From: Prorocentrum cordatum
Lineage: Eukaryota > Sar > Dinophyceae > Prorocentrales > Prorocentraceae
Reading direction: 5' to 3'
NCBI GenBank assembly: GCA_963575745.1
Contig: CAUYUJ010015287.1
Location: 278,711-342,710 of the forward strand
DNA: 64,000 bases
The translations under genes were made by a program, and so were the position numbers. The notes beneath the pieces are model-generated. The model was not told where the DNA came from. It saw only the letters and a program-made list of their open reading frames with translations, and ran no database searches. Numbering within the stretch: the first letter of the stretch is position 1; each line of letters starts with the position of its first letter. Below, in pieces: positions 20,581-31,404 of this stretch.

Positions 20581-21245
20581 CATTCCAGTGGATAGATCTT
20601 TCAGACTGCTCAATGGGTGATTGCCTCTACTGGGTCCGGTGGGTTGATAAATCATATCGTTTCCTGGATGGTAGTCTTCTGATTTGATGTCCACCGGATT
20701 GACATGTCCGTTCGCACGAGCGACCAGTTGCGGCGGACGCTTTACGACAGAACGGGCAAAGTCAACTAAATATCATATAGTGGTTGGCGCTTGCTCGCGA
20801 GACGGAGCTCGTTTGGGTGTTCACTCAATTGTCGTGGGATGGTGATCTGATGCGTGGAGATGCGGTTCTCGTCTGAGCAGTTGCAGGTGGTTGTTGTGTT
20901 TACATTCGTCTGAGCGGGAGGCACAGGCTTTCCGATAGCAGCGTCATGTGAGACACATGCTCCAGCACCTTCACGACGTGCTGGGACTCGTGACCGCCCT
21001 CCGCCACGCCCCCGCGCTGGGCCTCATGATAGGACATGCAGCCTGCTGTGCGCCGCCTGCCTCTGGCCGTTGCGTCTCCTCTTTCTCGTCCTCGGGTCCC
21101 TGGGGCCACGTCGTAGCCGTGCCGATCGCTTCATTTCCGCCTCGTAGCAATCTCGAATTCACAGCAGGTCGAGCGTATAGCACCATGGTGGCCTTACTGG
21201 GCGAAATAAAGGCAGGGGAAGAACAATGCCTTGGTGGTCACAAAT
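20581..21245. other. No gene recognised
   Basis: Non-repetitive sequence. The longest plus frame (about 20948 on) has no recognisable domain and runs into CTC repeat. Confidence 0.5.
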
Positions 21246-21247
21246 TC

Positions 21248-21390
21248 CTCCCCTCCTCCTCCTCCTCCTCCTCCTCCTCCTCCTCCTCCTCCTCCTCCTC
21301 CTCCTCCTCCTCCTCCCTCCCTCCTCCCTCCTCCCTCCTCCCTCCTCCCTCCGTCCCTCCCTCCCTCCCTCCCTCCCTCCTCCTCCTCCC
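21248..21390. repeat. (CTC)n then (CCCT)n tract
   Basis: Pure CTC at 21248-21315 changes to CCTCCCT/CCCT units by 21390. Confidence 0.95.
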
Positions 21391-21649
21391 ACCAGTGGAC
21401 CAGATCTGTGCCCCAGCAGTCACAAATGGTTTTGAAGGGCCTGAGAACTGAACCGAACTGCCTTCGAGCTTCGAGCTGCAGGCCTTTGTCTCCAAGAGTG
21501 GGCGCAGCCCTCGCGGCCCTCTTCCGGCTGCGCCAAAGAGGAGGGCACGAGAACCAAGAGGTGGGGCGAGATAGGGTGACGAGCGCAGTGCTGGTACAGT
21601 GGGGGCCCATGCCAAAACTAGGATGTTCTCACGACTAGGAAAACTGAAA
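21391..21649. other. No gene recognised
   Basis: Unique-looking spacer between repeats. Confidence 0.5.
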
Positions 21650-22954
21650 CACGACAAGAGAAACCTGAAACACGACAAGGTACAGCTTATTCACGACAAG
21701 CAATCGCCACCCACTTTCGCCACCCACTTTCGCCACCCACTTTCGCCACCCACTTTGGCCACCCACTTTGGCCACCCACTTTCGCACCCACTTTCGCCGC
21801 CCACTTTCGCCACCCACTTTCGCCACCAACTTTCGCGAACGAAAGTGGGTGGCGAGCAAAAGTGGGCGGCGAACGAAAGTGGGTTGCGAACGAACGGGGG
21901 TGGCGAACGAAAGTGGGTGGCGAACGAAAGTGGGTGGCGAGCGAAAGTGGGCGGCGAACGAAAGTGGGTGGTGAACGAAAGTGGGTGGCGAAGATAGTGG
22001 GTGGCGAACGAAAATGGGTGGCGAACGAAAGTGGGTGGCGAACGGAAGTGGGTGGCGAACGAAAGTGGGTGGCGAACGAAAGTGGGTGGCGAACGAACGA
22101 GGGTGGCGAGCAAAAGCGGGTGGCGAACGAAAGTGGGTGGCGAAGGAAAGTGGGTGGCGAACGATAGTGGGTGGCGAACGAAATTGAGTGGCGAACGAAA
22201 GTGGGTGGCGAACGAAAGTGGGTGGCGAACGAAAGTGGGTGGCGGGCGAAAGTGGGTGGCGAACGAAAGTGGGTGGCGAACGAACGAGGGTGGCGATCGA
22301 AACATGGGTGGCGAACGAAAGCGGGTGGCGAAAGTGGGTGGCGAGGGTGCGAAAGAAAGTGGGTGGCGAAGGAAAGAAGGAAAGTGGGTGGCGAAAGTGG
22401 GTGGCGAGAGCGCGCGTGGCGAAGGTGGGTGGCGAATGTGGGTGGCGAGAGTGGGTGGCGAAAGTGGGTGGCGAAAGTGGGTGGCGAAGGTGGATGGCGA
22501 AAGTTGGTGGCGAAAGTGGGTGGCGAAAGCGGGTGGCGAGAGTGGGTTGCGAATGTGGGTAGCGAAAGTGGGTGGCGAAAGTGGGTGGCGAAAGTGGGTG
22601 GCGAAAGTGGGCGGCGAAAGTGGGTGGCGAGAATGTTGGTGGTGAAAGTGGGTGGCGAAAGTGGGTGGCGAATGTGGGTGGCAAAAGTGGGTGGCGAAAG
22701 TGGGTGGCGAAGGTTGGTGGCGAGAGTGATTGGCGAAAGTGGGTGGCGAAAGTGGGTGGCGAAAGTGGGTGGCGAAAGTGGGTGGCGAAAGTGGGTGGCG
22801 AAAGTGGGTGGCGAAAGTGGGTGGCGAAAGTGGGTGGCGAAAGTGGGTGGCGAAAGTGGGCGGCGAAAGTGGGTGGCGAAAGTGGGTGGCGAACGTGGGT
22901 TTGCTTGTCGTGAATATGTTTCTTCCTTGTCGTGAAGCTGCTTGTCGCGAAACC
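21650..22954. mobile_element. Foldback element with inverted 13/17-bp minisatellite arrays
   Basis: Left end: CACGACAAG at 21650, 21671 and 21692 (21-bp steps). Right end: CTTGTCGTGA at 22914 and 22926, and CTTGTCGCGA at 22941. The innermost copies are mirrored next to the arrays. Inside, about ten units of CACCCACTTTCGC (21704-21835) meet head-on, near 21836, an array of the opposite orientation: 17-bp units GAAAGTGGGTGGCGAAC to about 22320, then mostly 13-bp units GAAAGTGGGTGGC to about 22905. The two unit types differ by an extra CGAA. Because 13 and 17 are not multiples of 3, all frames stay open and give long repetitive proteins on both strands. These are not genes. Confidence 0.75.
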
Positions 22955-24500
22955 ATCCCGGCCATGCCCACGCCAAGAAACACCCTGCTTGCCTCCAGGG
23001 TGCCCTGGGTTTCTTGAGCTTCGATGGTTCTGCGATGGAAAGCGTGACATTCCCACACCAAAAATCAATGGACGCCATGGGGTCTTAGGCTTGGGCTTCT
23101 TGTGGAAGGTTTGTTGTGGTCGGGCCCCCGCTGTGGAAGAGCGAGACTGCCTGTGTTCTAAAGTGCGCGTGCGGGTGGGGCCCGAGCGTGGGCCCCGGCT
23201 GAGACCCATTTCGGCGCGCCGTTTTCTGAATCCACGCCGCGGGGTGAGGTGGCACACGTTGGTGGGGACCTCTCAAGCTTTCGTCGGGCCTGCGCAGTGG
23301 CCATAGGAGCAAGAACGCCGCTGAACACAGGAGGGCGTGCAGGCAGCTGCGGAGCTCGGGCATGCAGAAGTAAGGTGCGGACGACGCTGCAAAGCCCTGA
23401 CGAAAGCTCGAGAGGTCCCGTCCAATGTGGGAGGTGCGGTGCAATGTGGCAGCAGGCGGCGGCTCTTGTTTTTGACTGGCGGGGGGGGGGATGCGTGGCA
23501 CGCAAGCGGCTGACCTGGGGGTGGAGACGCACGCTTGCGCGGCGGGCGTTTCGGTCGCCGCCGCCGTCATCGATGATGGCGGGTGGGGGAAGTGCTTATG
23601 TTCGACGTAAGCAGGGAGAGGGTTGGCAGGTGGGGGGATGAAAAGGGGGCGTGGGCGCGGGGCGGTGTCCAAGACGCCAGGCGGCGAGTAGCAGCAGAGG
23701 GCGAGGGGAAGTGCGAGAGGCGGGAAAAGATACAACGGAGAGGGGGTGGACGTGGCCCGAGCGGGACCCCCTCCCCCCGAGGAGGGGCTTTCACAAGGGT
23801 GCGGCCGGGGAGTTCGCCGTTGCCCGAGGAGTTCCGGGAAACGAGGAGGGCAACGCAGCTGTACTAGAACACGCTGCACTTGTGGACGCAGGCGTGTGCT
23901 GGAGTTGCCTTGCGCTGCCCTGCTGCGAAGGTGGGGAAGTCGCCGCTGCCGTGCCGTGTGGCTGCGGGTGCCGCTGCTGCCGTGGTGGCAGCGAGTGCGT
24001 AGCGGGGTCGTGCGAGAGTGCGCGAGGTGTGGAAAAAAGGTCAGGGCCGGCTGACTGTGGTTATGCCGTCGTCGGGCACAACCGGTGGAGGCATGGGAAT
24101 GTTGCGCCCCGCGAGGGCGGCTGCAATGAAAGAGGCCTCACGCTGGGAGAAGTGGTATTGATGCTGGTGCTCCTTCTGGTGAGGGTGCCCTGCAGACAGC
24201 ATAGGGCAGGGATTAGAGGTTGCCGAGCTATGCCGGGGCCGTTGCTGCGGATGCAGTTGATTCTTGCGTTCGGTATCCGCACTCCCTTGGATGGGAGTCT
24301 GGAGGGTGAGGCAGCGTCGGTAGGTTGAGTTGAGTTGGCTTATAGAATTGGCCCCGTCGTTGTTGTTCGCGCGTTGTTCAAGTTTTCCAGAGCATTTTGT
24401 TCACCCAGGTACCACAAGCACTCGTGGCACTCATTCAAAGGCCTCTTGGGAGAAAGGAGTGTTCAGGTCCACAAGTAGCTAGCCACCTTGCGGAAAACGA
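22955..24500. other. No gene recognised
   Basis: GC-rich, apparently single-copy. Open frames exist on both strands (23085-23879 minus; 23651-24328 plus, Cys/Gly-rich) but neither has a domain, and composition alone could keep them open. Confidence 0.45.
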
Positions 24501-25250
24501 AACATATGTCGGTTAGCCGTGATTGTTTAGGTGTTCGACGGCCAACGAGGTTGTTGACAAGCTTGCTACCGATGTCTCTGCCACGGCCCAGGTCCCCGAG
24601 GCAGAAGCACTGGCCTCTTTGGACCTTGAGCAGGAGTCCGACGCCAGCCGCAGCAGGACGCTTTCCGTCGCCGCTGCCGTTCCCCCTTCGACCCGAGCAC
24701 GGAGCACCGAGCACACTGGGCAGGGCAAGACGCCCCGCCTGGATCTCGGGGTTGCCCATGCTGAGACCTCCCATACCCTGCATCCTAGGGGGCGGAAGTG
24801 CCGCGAATGCAGCCCCGAACCCAGCTCACGCAGGACGGCGATCCTCGTCCAGTGGCTGAAGCAGCCCTGCCGCTCCCGGGCCCTCCGCCCTCGCGAAGGC
24901 TGCTGGCCCGACGAGGGCGCGGGGCGGTCGCTCATGTCTCGCACTGTCTCGGGTGGTTCGGCGTGGGGAGGGGGGCCTGGGCAGGATATGGTGCTCGCCA
25001 GCGACGTCTGTGGGGGCTTGGGCTCCCACCGCTGCGTGATTGAAGGAAAGCTCCTCGACCAGCGCCGTCCAGCTACAAGGGTTGGACGGCGAAACCTTGC
25101 CAGGCTGGCCCAAGGGCTGGCGGTGGGACCCCCAAGGGCACAGCAGCCGCCATCCAAGTGGCCAACTAACCCGACGCTCGGCAGTTCTGCGCCTCGCCAT
25201 ACGGAGAAACACACCTCCTCCACCGCCTTCCCCACTCCTCCTCCTCGTCC
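24501..25250. other. Open frames on both strands, function unknown
   Basis: A plus frame from 24523 and a minus frame from 25235 both stay open for more than 700 bp. The plus frame starts with acidic, Ser-rich sequence (DKLATDVSATAQVPEAEAL) and has the more protein-like texture. I recognise no domain in either. Confidence 0.25.
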
Positions 25251-25312
25251 TCCTCGTCCTCCTCCTCCTCCTCCTCCTCCTCCTCCTCCTCCTCCTCCTC
25301 CTGGCTCCGAGC
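25228..25312. repeat. (CTC)n tract
   Basis: CTC/CTCGTC units. Confidence 0.92.
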
Positions 25313-25367
25313 TCGCTGTTCCCCCTCCCTCCCCCCCGTTGTTTGCCAGTTTTTGGCTTCATCAGCG

Positions 25368-25462
25368 GGCCCCAGGATGAGAAACCAGTCCCCAGAGAGG
25401 GGTCCGAACTTGTGGGGGGCCACGCCCTGAAAAGAGAAGCACGGCGTCGGATGCCTGGGAGG
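25368..25462 (+). repeat. Dispersed repeat family D, plus copy
   Basis: GGATGAGAAACCAGTCCCCA, then GGGGTCCGAAC, GGCCACGCCC and GGCGTCGGATGCCTGG; same block order as 38530-38620. Confidence 0.65.
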
Positions 25463-25890
25463 AGGGGGAACGGAATTTGAGGGCGGCAGGGTCCAGGGTC
25501 CCGAGCCGAGCGGGTGTGGGCAGGAGGCGGGGCGGGGAGGGCCGCGTGGAAGGCTTCGGAGGCCGATCGGGAAGTCTCCAGGGGGGGGGGGGGGCACGTG
25601 CTGACGGAAGCAGGGCCTCGGAGATCTCCTCGGGCTCCAGAGGCCCCGCCGGGCCTCTTCGGGAGCCCCCGCGGGCCCGCCGCGGGCCTCGGGGGAGGGT
25701 TCTGGGGATGCCCAGGGGCTCCTCTCCCCGCGCCGTGCAGGAGAAGGGTCCCGCCCGGGCCTCCCCGCGCCGTGGCGAGCTCGCGGCGGAAGGCTGCGCT
25801 GCCCCCTGCTCGGGCTCCCTGGGGCCTCTTGCCAGGCCCTGGGGCCGTCAGGAGCTGCTCGAGCTGAGGAGCCGGTCCAGACCTCTGTCA
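25463..25890. other. No gene recognised
   Basis: Very GC-rich Gly/Arg/Pro-coding composition on both strands. Confidence 0.45.
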
Positions 25891-25892
25891 GG

Positions 25893-26010
25893 AGAGGAAA
25901 TATGAGAAAATATGGGAAGTGGGGGGGGGGGAAGACAAAAACCCAGAAAATATGGGAAAATATGGGGAATTGTTTTATTATTGTGTATTTATTTGTGTGT
26001 CCTGGGGCGC
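25893..26010 (+). repeat. AT-rich dispersed repeat family E, copy 1
   Basis: Repeated GAAAATATGGGAA, then GACAAAAACCCAGAAAATA, TTTTATT and TTTGTGTGTCCTGGG. A close relative lies at 53775-53885 with the same order. Confidence 0.7.
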
Positions 26011-26169
26011 CTTCACTCTGGGCGCCACGTCTTGCGCGGGTCCCAGACCCCCAGGGCCTCCCCTCCGGGCCCGTCCTCCGCCCCGGGCCGCTCTCTCTGG
26101 GCGGCCCGTGGAGGGCCCCAGGGGCTCGAGGAGGGCGGGGCAGGTCCAGGGGCTCCTTTCGTCGCCTCC

Positions 26170-26312
26170 TCCCCTCCTCCTCCTCCTCCTCCTCCTCCTC
26201 CTCCTCCTCCTCCTCCTCCTCCTCCTCCTCCTCCTCCTCCTCCTCCTCCTCCTCCTCCTCCTCCTCCTCCTCTTCCCCCCCTCCCCCCTCCTCCTCCTCC
26301 CTCCTCCAGGGG
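26170..26312. repeat. (CTC)n array
   Basis: About 35 nearly pure CTC units, then CCCCCTCC. Confidence 0.97.
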
Positions 26313-26810
26313 CTCCTTTCGTCCGGGACCCATCCCCAGGCAGCCGACGTCGTGATCATCTCGCAGCTCGGTTCCCGAGGCGTTTCCTGGCACCCCCAGG
26401 GGACAGGCGAGGGCCTTTGGGGGCCGAGAGCGGGCAGAAGCATGCTGATGGTTGCTGTCTGGATACGGGCTGAGAAGTTGTCCGTCGCGTGTTTCCGTGA
26501 GGACGTCTGGGCTTCTTTCATGTTGGTCATCCTCCTGATGACTTGTGTCCTGGACTCAACGCGTGTGCAGTGCAAATGCGTGCTGCAAGCACGGCCCTCT
26601 GTGGGGCCTCTGGCTACGGAGGTGGGGAAGCGCTGCTGCAAACCCTTTTCTGCCCCCTGTGCTGAGCTGTGTATGCAGCTATCTTGCCGGAAACTGAATT
26701 CAGACCGATCTTCGCACGATGCTCGAAGCAACGCCGATGAGACCACAGGATTCCACCAGCGCTGCTGCAACAGGCTGGGGGGGGGGCAACAAATCGTGCT
26801 CATCCATGCT
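26313..26810. other. No gene recognised
   Basis: Unique-looking sequence between CTC arrays. A plus frame with hydrophobic and Cys-rich stretches (about 26440-26700) has no recognisable family. Confidence 0.4.
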
Positions 26811-26813
26811 GAT

Positions 26814-26963
26814 CCTCCTCCTCCTCCTCCTCCTCCTCCTCCTCCTCCTCCTCCTCCTCCCCCCCTCCTCCTCCCCCTCCTCCTCCTCCTCCTCCTCCCC
26901 CTCCTCCTCCTCCTCCTCCTCCTCCTCCTCCTCCTCCTCCTCCTCCTCCTCCTCCTCCCTCTC
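26814..26963. repeat. (CTC)n array
   Basis: CTC units with CCC interruptions. It is followed by GAGGCTAGAGG-type short repeats (about 26966-27010) and, inverted, by the GGA array at 27156-27308. Confidence 0.97.
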
Positions 26964-27155
26964 CCTCGAGGCTAGAGGATCGAGGCTAGAGGCTAGAGGC
27001 TCGAGGTTAGGGATCCTCCTCCAAAGCCTCCTCCGACCCACCGCTCCGCGCCACTGCCGGCCGAAGAGGCTACAGCAGCATCGTCGCGGGCCCCCTGGGC
27101 GGAGGAGCGCTCGGAGGCGCGGCCCGTGCAGGAGGGCGGAGGGCCGTCGGGAGGC

Positions 27156-27308
27156 GAGGACGAGGAGGAGGAGGAGGAGGAGGAGGAGGAGGAGGAGGAG
27201 GAGGAGGAGGAGGAGGAGGAGGAGGAGGAGGAGGAGGAGGAGGAGGAGGAGGAGGGAGGAGGAGGGAGGAGGAGGGAGGAGGAGGGAGGAGGAGGAGGAG
27301 GAGGAGGA
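27156..27308. repeat. (GGA)n array
   Basis: Nearly pure GAG units, then GGAGGAGGGA units. Confidence 0.97.
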
Positions 27309-27484
27309 CCAGTGTAAACCCAAGAGTCATCAACGATGTTGGAGTGAACCCTCCCCCAAAGCTCCCTCTTTTTATAGGCCCCTACAACGATTCATTGCCA
27401 TTGATGGAACTGCTTCGTTGGAAGACGCCCATTTGAAGACCCTGAAGCATGCCAAAACATTGTTGTCGGGATTACAGCGCCACG

Positions 27485-28565
27485 GATCAACCTGATTGTT
27501 GCGTCTTGATGATCTTGAATCGTGCCAGAACGCCAGTCCTAGGACTTTAACACATAGAAGCAACCTAACTGTTGCACCCGCTCAATCCTGAACCCTTCCA
27601 AAACCATTTCTAGTACGCCGATGATGGGAATCCGTGAAATCTCTACAAATGTTTAAAACGAATGTGCGCCGCGCTAAGGCGAGAGCCACAGTTTGAAAAC
27701 GACCCGCCCTCAATCCGTGAAGCTGCTGCAACAGTTTAATCATAATGTGCGCCGCGCTAAGGCGAGAGCCACATTTTGAAAACGACCCGCCCTCAATCCG
27801 TGAAACTGTTGCACATGTTTAAAACCGATGTGCGCCGCGCTAAGGCGAGAGCCACATTTTGAAAACGACCCGCCCTCAATCCGTGAAACTGTTGCACATG
27901 TTTAAAACGAATGTGCGCCGCGCTAAGACAAGAGCCACATTTTGAAAACGACTCGCCCACAATCCGCGAAACTGTTGCAAAAGTTGTATCAGAATGTGGG
28001 CCGCGCTAAGGCGAGAGCCACAGTTTGAAAACGACCCGCCCTCAATGCGTGAAGCTGTTGCACATGTTTAAACCGAATGTGCGCCGCGCTAAGGCGAGAG
28101 CCACATTTTGAAAACGACCCCCCGGGACCCCCCCTTCAATCCGCGAAACGGTTGCAAACGTTTAATCCGAATGTGCGCCGCGCTAAGGCGAGAGCCACAT
28201 TTTGAAAACGGCCCGCCCTCAATCCACGAAACTTCTGCAAATCTTTAAATCGAATGTGCGCCGCGCATGTTGAACACGACACGCCCTCAATCCGTAAAAC
28301 CGTTGCAAATGTTTGAGACGAATGTGCGCCGCGCTAAGGCGAGAACAACATTTTGAAAGCGAACCGCCCTCAATCCGCGAAGCCCTTGCAGATGTCTAAC
28401 ATGAATGTGCGCCGCGCTAAGGCGAGAGCCATATTGAAAGACCACCCGCCCTCCATCTGTGAAACTGTTGCCAAAGTATTAAGCATTCAGAGTCAGACAT
28501 GCTGAGGAAGTCTCAGGCGAAACGCCCAGACCGCCCTAAAAACTAGCCTCGCTGTGCGACAGGGA
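27485..28565 (-). repeat. Composite satellite, copy 3 (inverted)
   Basis: On the minus strand the order matches copies 1 and 2: CTCCCTGTCGCAC anchor (28553-28565), one 64-bp-family unit (GGCGTTTCGCCTGAGACTTCC, about 28510), the 83-bp array, then units of about 70 bp (GTTCTGGCACGAT...TCAAGACGCAACA, about 27500-27560). The array is the best preserved. GTGCGCCGCGCTAAGGCGAG-type anchors start at 27664, 27747, 27830, 27913, 27996, 28079, 28173, 28256, 28324 and 28407, so seven of nine steps are exactly 83 bp. The others are 94 bp (an insertion near 28120) and 68 bp (a deletion near 28262). Confidence 0.9.
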
Positions 28566-28589
28566 GAAGTTAGTCATCAGGAAGAGCAA

Positions 28590-29042
28590 TGGAGAAGGAG
28601 GAGGAGGAGAAGGAGGAGGAGGAGGAGGAGGAGGAGGGAGGGGGAGGAGGAGGAGGAGGAGGGGGAGGAGGAGGAGGAGGAGGGAGGAGGAGGAGGAGGA
28701 GGAGGAGGCGGATGAGGAGGAGGCGGAGGGAGGAGGAGGAGGGGGGAGGAGGAGGAGGAGGAGGAGGAGGAGGAGGAGGAGGAGGAGGAGGAGGAGGGAG
28801 GAGGGCGAGGGGGAGGAGGCGAGGAGGGGGAGGGGGGGAGGAGGAGGAGGAGGAGGAGGAGGAGGAGGAGGAGGGGGAGGGGGGTGAGGAGGAGGAGGAG
28901 GGGGAGGGGGGGGGAGGAGGAGGGGGGAGGAGGAGGAGGAGGAGGAGGAGGAGGAGGAGGAGGAGGAGGAGGAGGAGGAGGAGGAGGCGGAGGAGGAGGA
29001 GGCGGAGGAGGAGGAGGAGGAGGAGGGGGAGGAGGAGGACCG
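28590..29042. repeat. (GGA)n array, long
   Basis: About 450 bp of GGA with GGC, GGG and AGG interruptions, abutting the composite satellite as in the other two copies. Confidence 0.97.
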
Positions 29043-29064
29043 GAGTAAAGCCAAGCGCAGGTAT

Positions 29065-29165
29065 AGTTGATCGCTGGACCCCGCTGGCGGCGCCTCCAGC
29101 GCCGCCCCGGGCGCGCTTCGCGCGCCAGGGAGGGACCCAGCGCCGATCCAAGAAATCTGTGCCGA
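29065..29165. repeat. GGCGGCGCCTCC hairpin-family half element
   Basis: GCTGGCGGCGCCTCCAGCGC, then GGCGCGCTTCGCGCGCCAGG (a perfect GGCGCGC/GCGCGCC stem) and CAGCGCCGATCCAAGAAATC. These match the core and right arm of the long hairpin at 32498-32697. Confidence 0.65.
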
Positions 29166-29345
29166 CCTCAGATTGTTAATGTATGTGTCGATGCGTCTTC
29201 ATTCATTGAGATCTGTCGTGTAATATCCCACTTCCTCATGCCAATGTATATGATGCTAATGTGCCGACCTCCGATTGTTAATGTATATGTCGATGCGTCT
29301 TCGTCCACTGAGATCTGTCGTGTAATATCACAGTTCCTGATGACT
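29161..29345 (+). repeat. 102-bp tandem duplication
   Basis: GCCGACCTCAGATTGTTAAT at 29161 recurs at 29263 (one change). The following GTCGATGCGTCTTC and GAGATCTGTCGTGTAATAT blocks repeat at the same 102-bp offset. Confidence 0.85.
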
Positions 29346-29419
29346 AGTTCTTCTAGCACACTGGCTGCTGACTTGCCGTCCCGGCCTCGCTCGCAAAAAT
29401 AGCTCTCTGGGTGATGCCG

Positions 29420-29620
29420 ATTGGATTGACACCGAATCGATTCCGACATACCGACGATCCGATGCGGCTTGATGGTTGCATTGCGTTGTTATGCGTCTTG
29501 GCGCAGCCGATCCGATTCGATGTCGAATCCGCACCGACGCAGCCCGATCCGACGCGCATTCCGATTCGATCCGACGTTTCGATCCGATGTTGACCGATCC
29601 TGCGTGTTGACCCCTGGCCG
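29420..29620 (+). repeat. GATCCGAT-rich dispersed repeat, copy 2
   Basis: CGATCCGATGCGG, then TGCATTGCGTTGTTATGCG, then GACCGATCCTGCGTG; same order as 9975-10195. Confidence 0.65.
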
Positions 29621-30525
29621 TCTCATAGCGGTTGGATGCTGACCCTTCTCGCGTGTCACTCTCGCATCGATTAGGTCTCGTTGGCCGACTTGGTAACCCA
29701 GCACGTTCTGTGGCAAGTCCGAGACGTGGACGTCACCTGCGCATTGAGACCAATCCGTTTGTTGTCCGATCTATTTCGATACAGGTGATGAGCAGCAGTT
29801 CCTTGAGAGCGATGATCAATACATTGGATTATGGGCCCGCTCGTGGTCGTCGTCTAAATCAGTTGAATTCGTTGATCGTCCTCTTCGGAATACTTCCCAG
29901 CGGCAGAAACTATCATTTAAGCCATTCCCCCTGTTAGGGTGCTTATGAATGGTCTCAGCGGGGCGGCACCGTGTGAACCATGTTACATCAAGATTGTGCA
30001 TCGTTCCCGCCACAGCTGCTCTTTCCGCAAACGGGGGCAGTCATGATTTCATGGCCGTCTCACGATTGCCCCATTGCTAGCACTACCGCCTAGTAGGAGT
30101 TGTGCAGAGATGGTCCTCTGTCGCGCGCGGCATCTACAGGCGCAGCGCTTCATCTTCGAAAGTTTGTTGATTAACGTCTCGGAGCATTCGTACCATGAAA
30201 TGCTCCGCCTCGGATTGCGGCAACTTATCCGCTTGCGTTCGTCCAGTCCATCGTTTTCAGAGTTTCACGCATCCTCTTGTGTGCTGCCGCCAGGCATTCT
30301 CTATGAAGCTGCAGCTGAAGGAAGTATTGACTTCATCACCTTCCCCTTGAGTCTAGAAGGGCCTGACCATTCTGAGGTGCGGTGGGGATGCCGACATCAC
30401 AATTCAGCATGCCGATTGAGGGGGATTGTGAGTGTAGAGCACCGCTTGTGGCCTATGCGTCTACGCGCTGTTGCATTCACTTGTTTCCCAGCAGCACTCT
30501 TGCGACGCGTGACGCCGCACTCCCC
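29621..30525. other. No gene recognised
   Basis: Lower GC than most of the window. A plus frame from 30074 is open for about 450 bp before running into the CT repeat; no domain is visible. Confidence 0.4.
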
Positions 30526-30534
30526 TCTGCCTCT

Positions 30535-30676
30535 GTCTCTGTCTCTTTCTCTCTATCTCTTTCTTTTTCTCTCTCTCTCTCTCTCCCTCTATGTCTCCCT
30601 CACTTCATTTGTTATTTGTGTCTCCTTTTTGTTTCTCTCTCCCTCTCTCTCCTCTCTCTCTATATATATGTATATG

Positions 30677-30731
<55 letters not shown>

Positions 30732-30745
30732 GTATATTATATATA
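30535..30745. repeat. (CT)n then (TA)n simple repeat
   Basis: Interrupted CTCTCT at 30535-30660, then TATATATATG/TATA at 30661-30745. Confidence 0.95.
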
Positions 30746-30950
30746 AATACATACGTATCTTGCTTGGGGCTGCTCTACATGTAGACCTACTGCTGCATCT
30801 CTGTGCACACACGTGTCGTTCTTGCGCACCGCCTGAACACGTGCCCAGGAGCTCCTGCTGGGGGGCACGCCGCCGCCGGCGAGCGCGCGAACCTTGCCGG
30901 TCGCTCGCTTGCGGGCCCCGCCTTCGGTTGCCGGCGCTCAGAAGGGTTAA

Positions 30951-31092
30951 GTCGGGCCTGTCCCTCCACAGGGGGAATATTCAAAAGTAGTTTAAAAAAA
31001 GATAGTCTGCGAACGATTTGTGTTAGCATTTGTTGGCCTTTGGGGGGCATTTTTTGAGTATTTGTTATTTTTCCTCGGGGGACACGCCCGAC
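30951..31092. mobile_element. MITE-like element, TTAA family, copy c
   Basis: Left end GTCGGGCCTGTCCCTCCACA preceded by TTAA. Right end CTCGGGGGACACGCCCGAC followed by TGAA. AT-rich middle. Confidence 0.7.
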
Positions 31093-31099
31093 TGAACAC

Positions 31100-31225
31100 A
31101 AGGGGGCGGAGGGAGGGGGGCGGGCTTCTCAGAAGGAGGCCGCTTCTTGGAAGGCGCCGGCCTTCCATCTACAGATAGGGCCCGCGCCTTCTAAGAAGCA
31201 GGGGTGCTTCTAAGAAGCCCTCTCC
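31100..31225. repeat. Palindrome-rich CTTCTnAGAAG segment
   Basis: GGCTTCTCAGAAGG, CTTCTTGGAAGG, CCTTCTAAGAAGC and GCTTCTAAGAAGC occur within 110 bp. Similar clusters lie at 33560-33710 and 36600-36730. Confidence 0.55.
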
Positions 31226-31404
31226 CCCTCCCCCCCCACTCTGCGCGCGGCTGATTCGGGCCCTCGCTCCTGTCCCGGCCGCGCCCGCCCGGCGTGCGGA
31301 GCGGAAGATGCGCCCTCCGGCCTTGCAGGGTGCCGGTGGGGGGGAACCCGCCGTTCTTCGCTCGCTTCCGGGCCCCGCCTTCACAGGCCCCGGTTCAAGG
31401 ATCG

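Noticed and set aside
21635-23257. 540-, 463- and 456-residue minus-strand frames and several plus frames
   Set aside because: They translate the 13/17-bp minisatellite. Unit lengths not divisible by 3 keep all frames open and give the same repeating peptide in each.
25166-26803. 545-residue minus-strand frame with a poly-Glu core
   Set aside because: The core is a CTC array read backwards; the flanks have GC-biased composition without a domain.
27664-28420. CRISPR-like array of regularly spaced repeats
   Set aside because: The repeats are contiguous 83-bp tandem units with no unique spacers, in a eukaryotic-type genome; this is a satellite.
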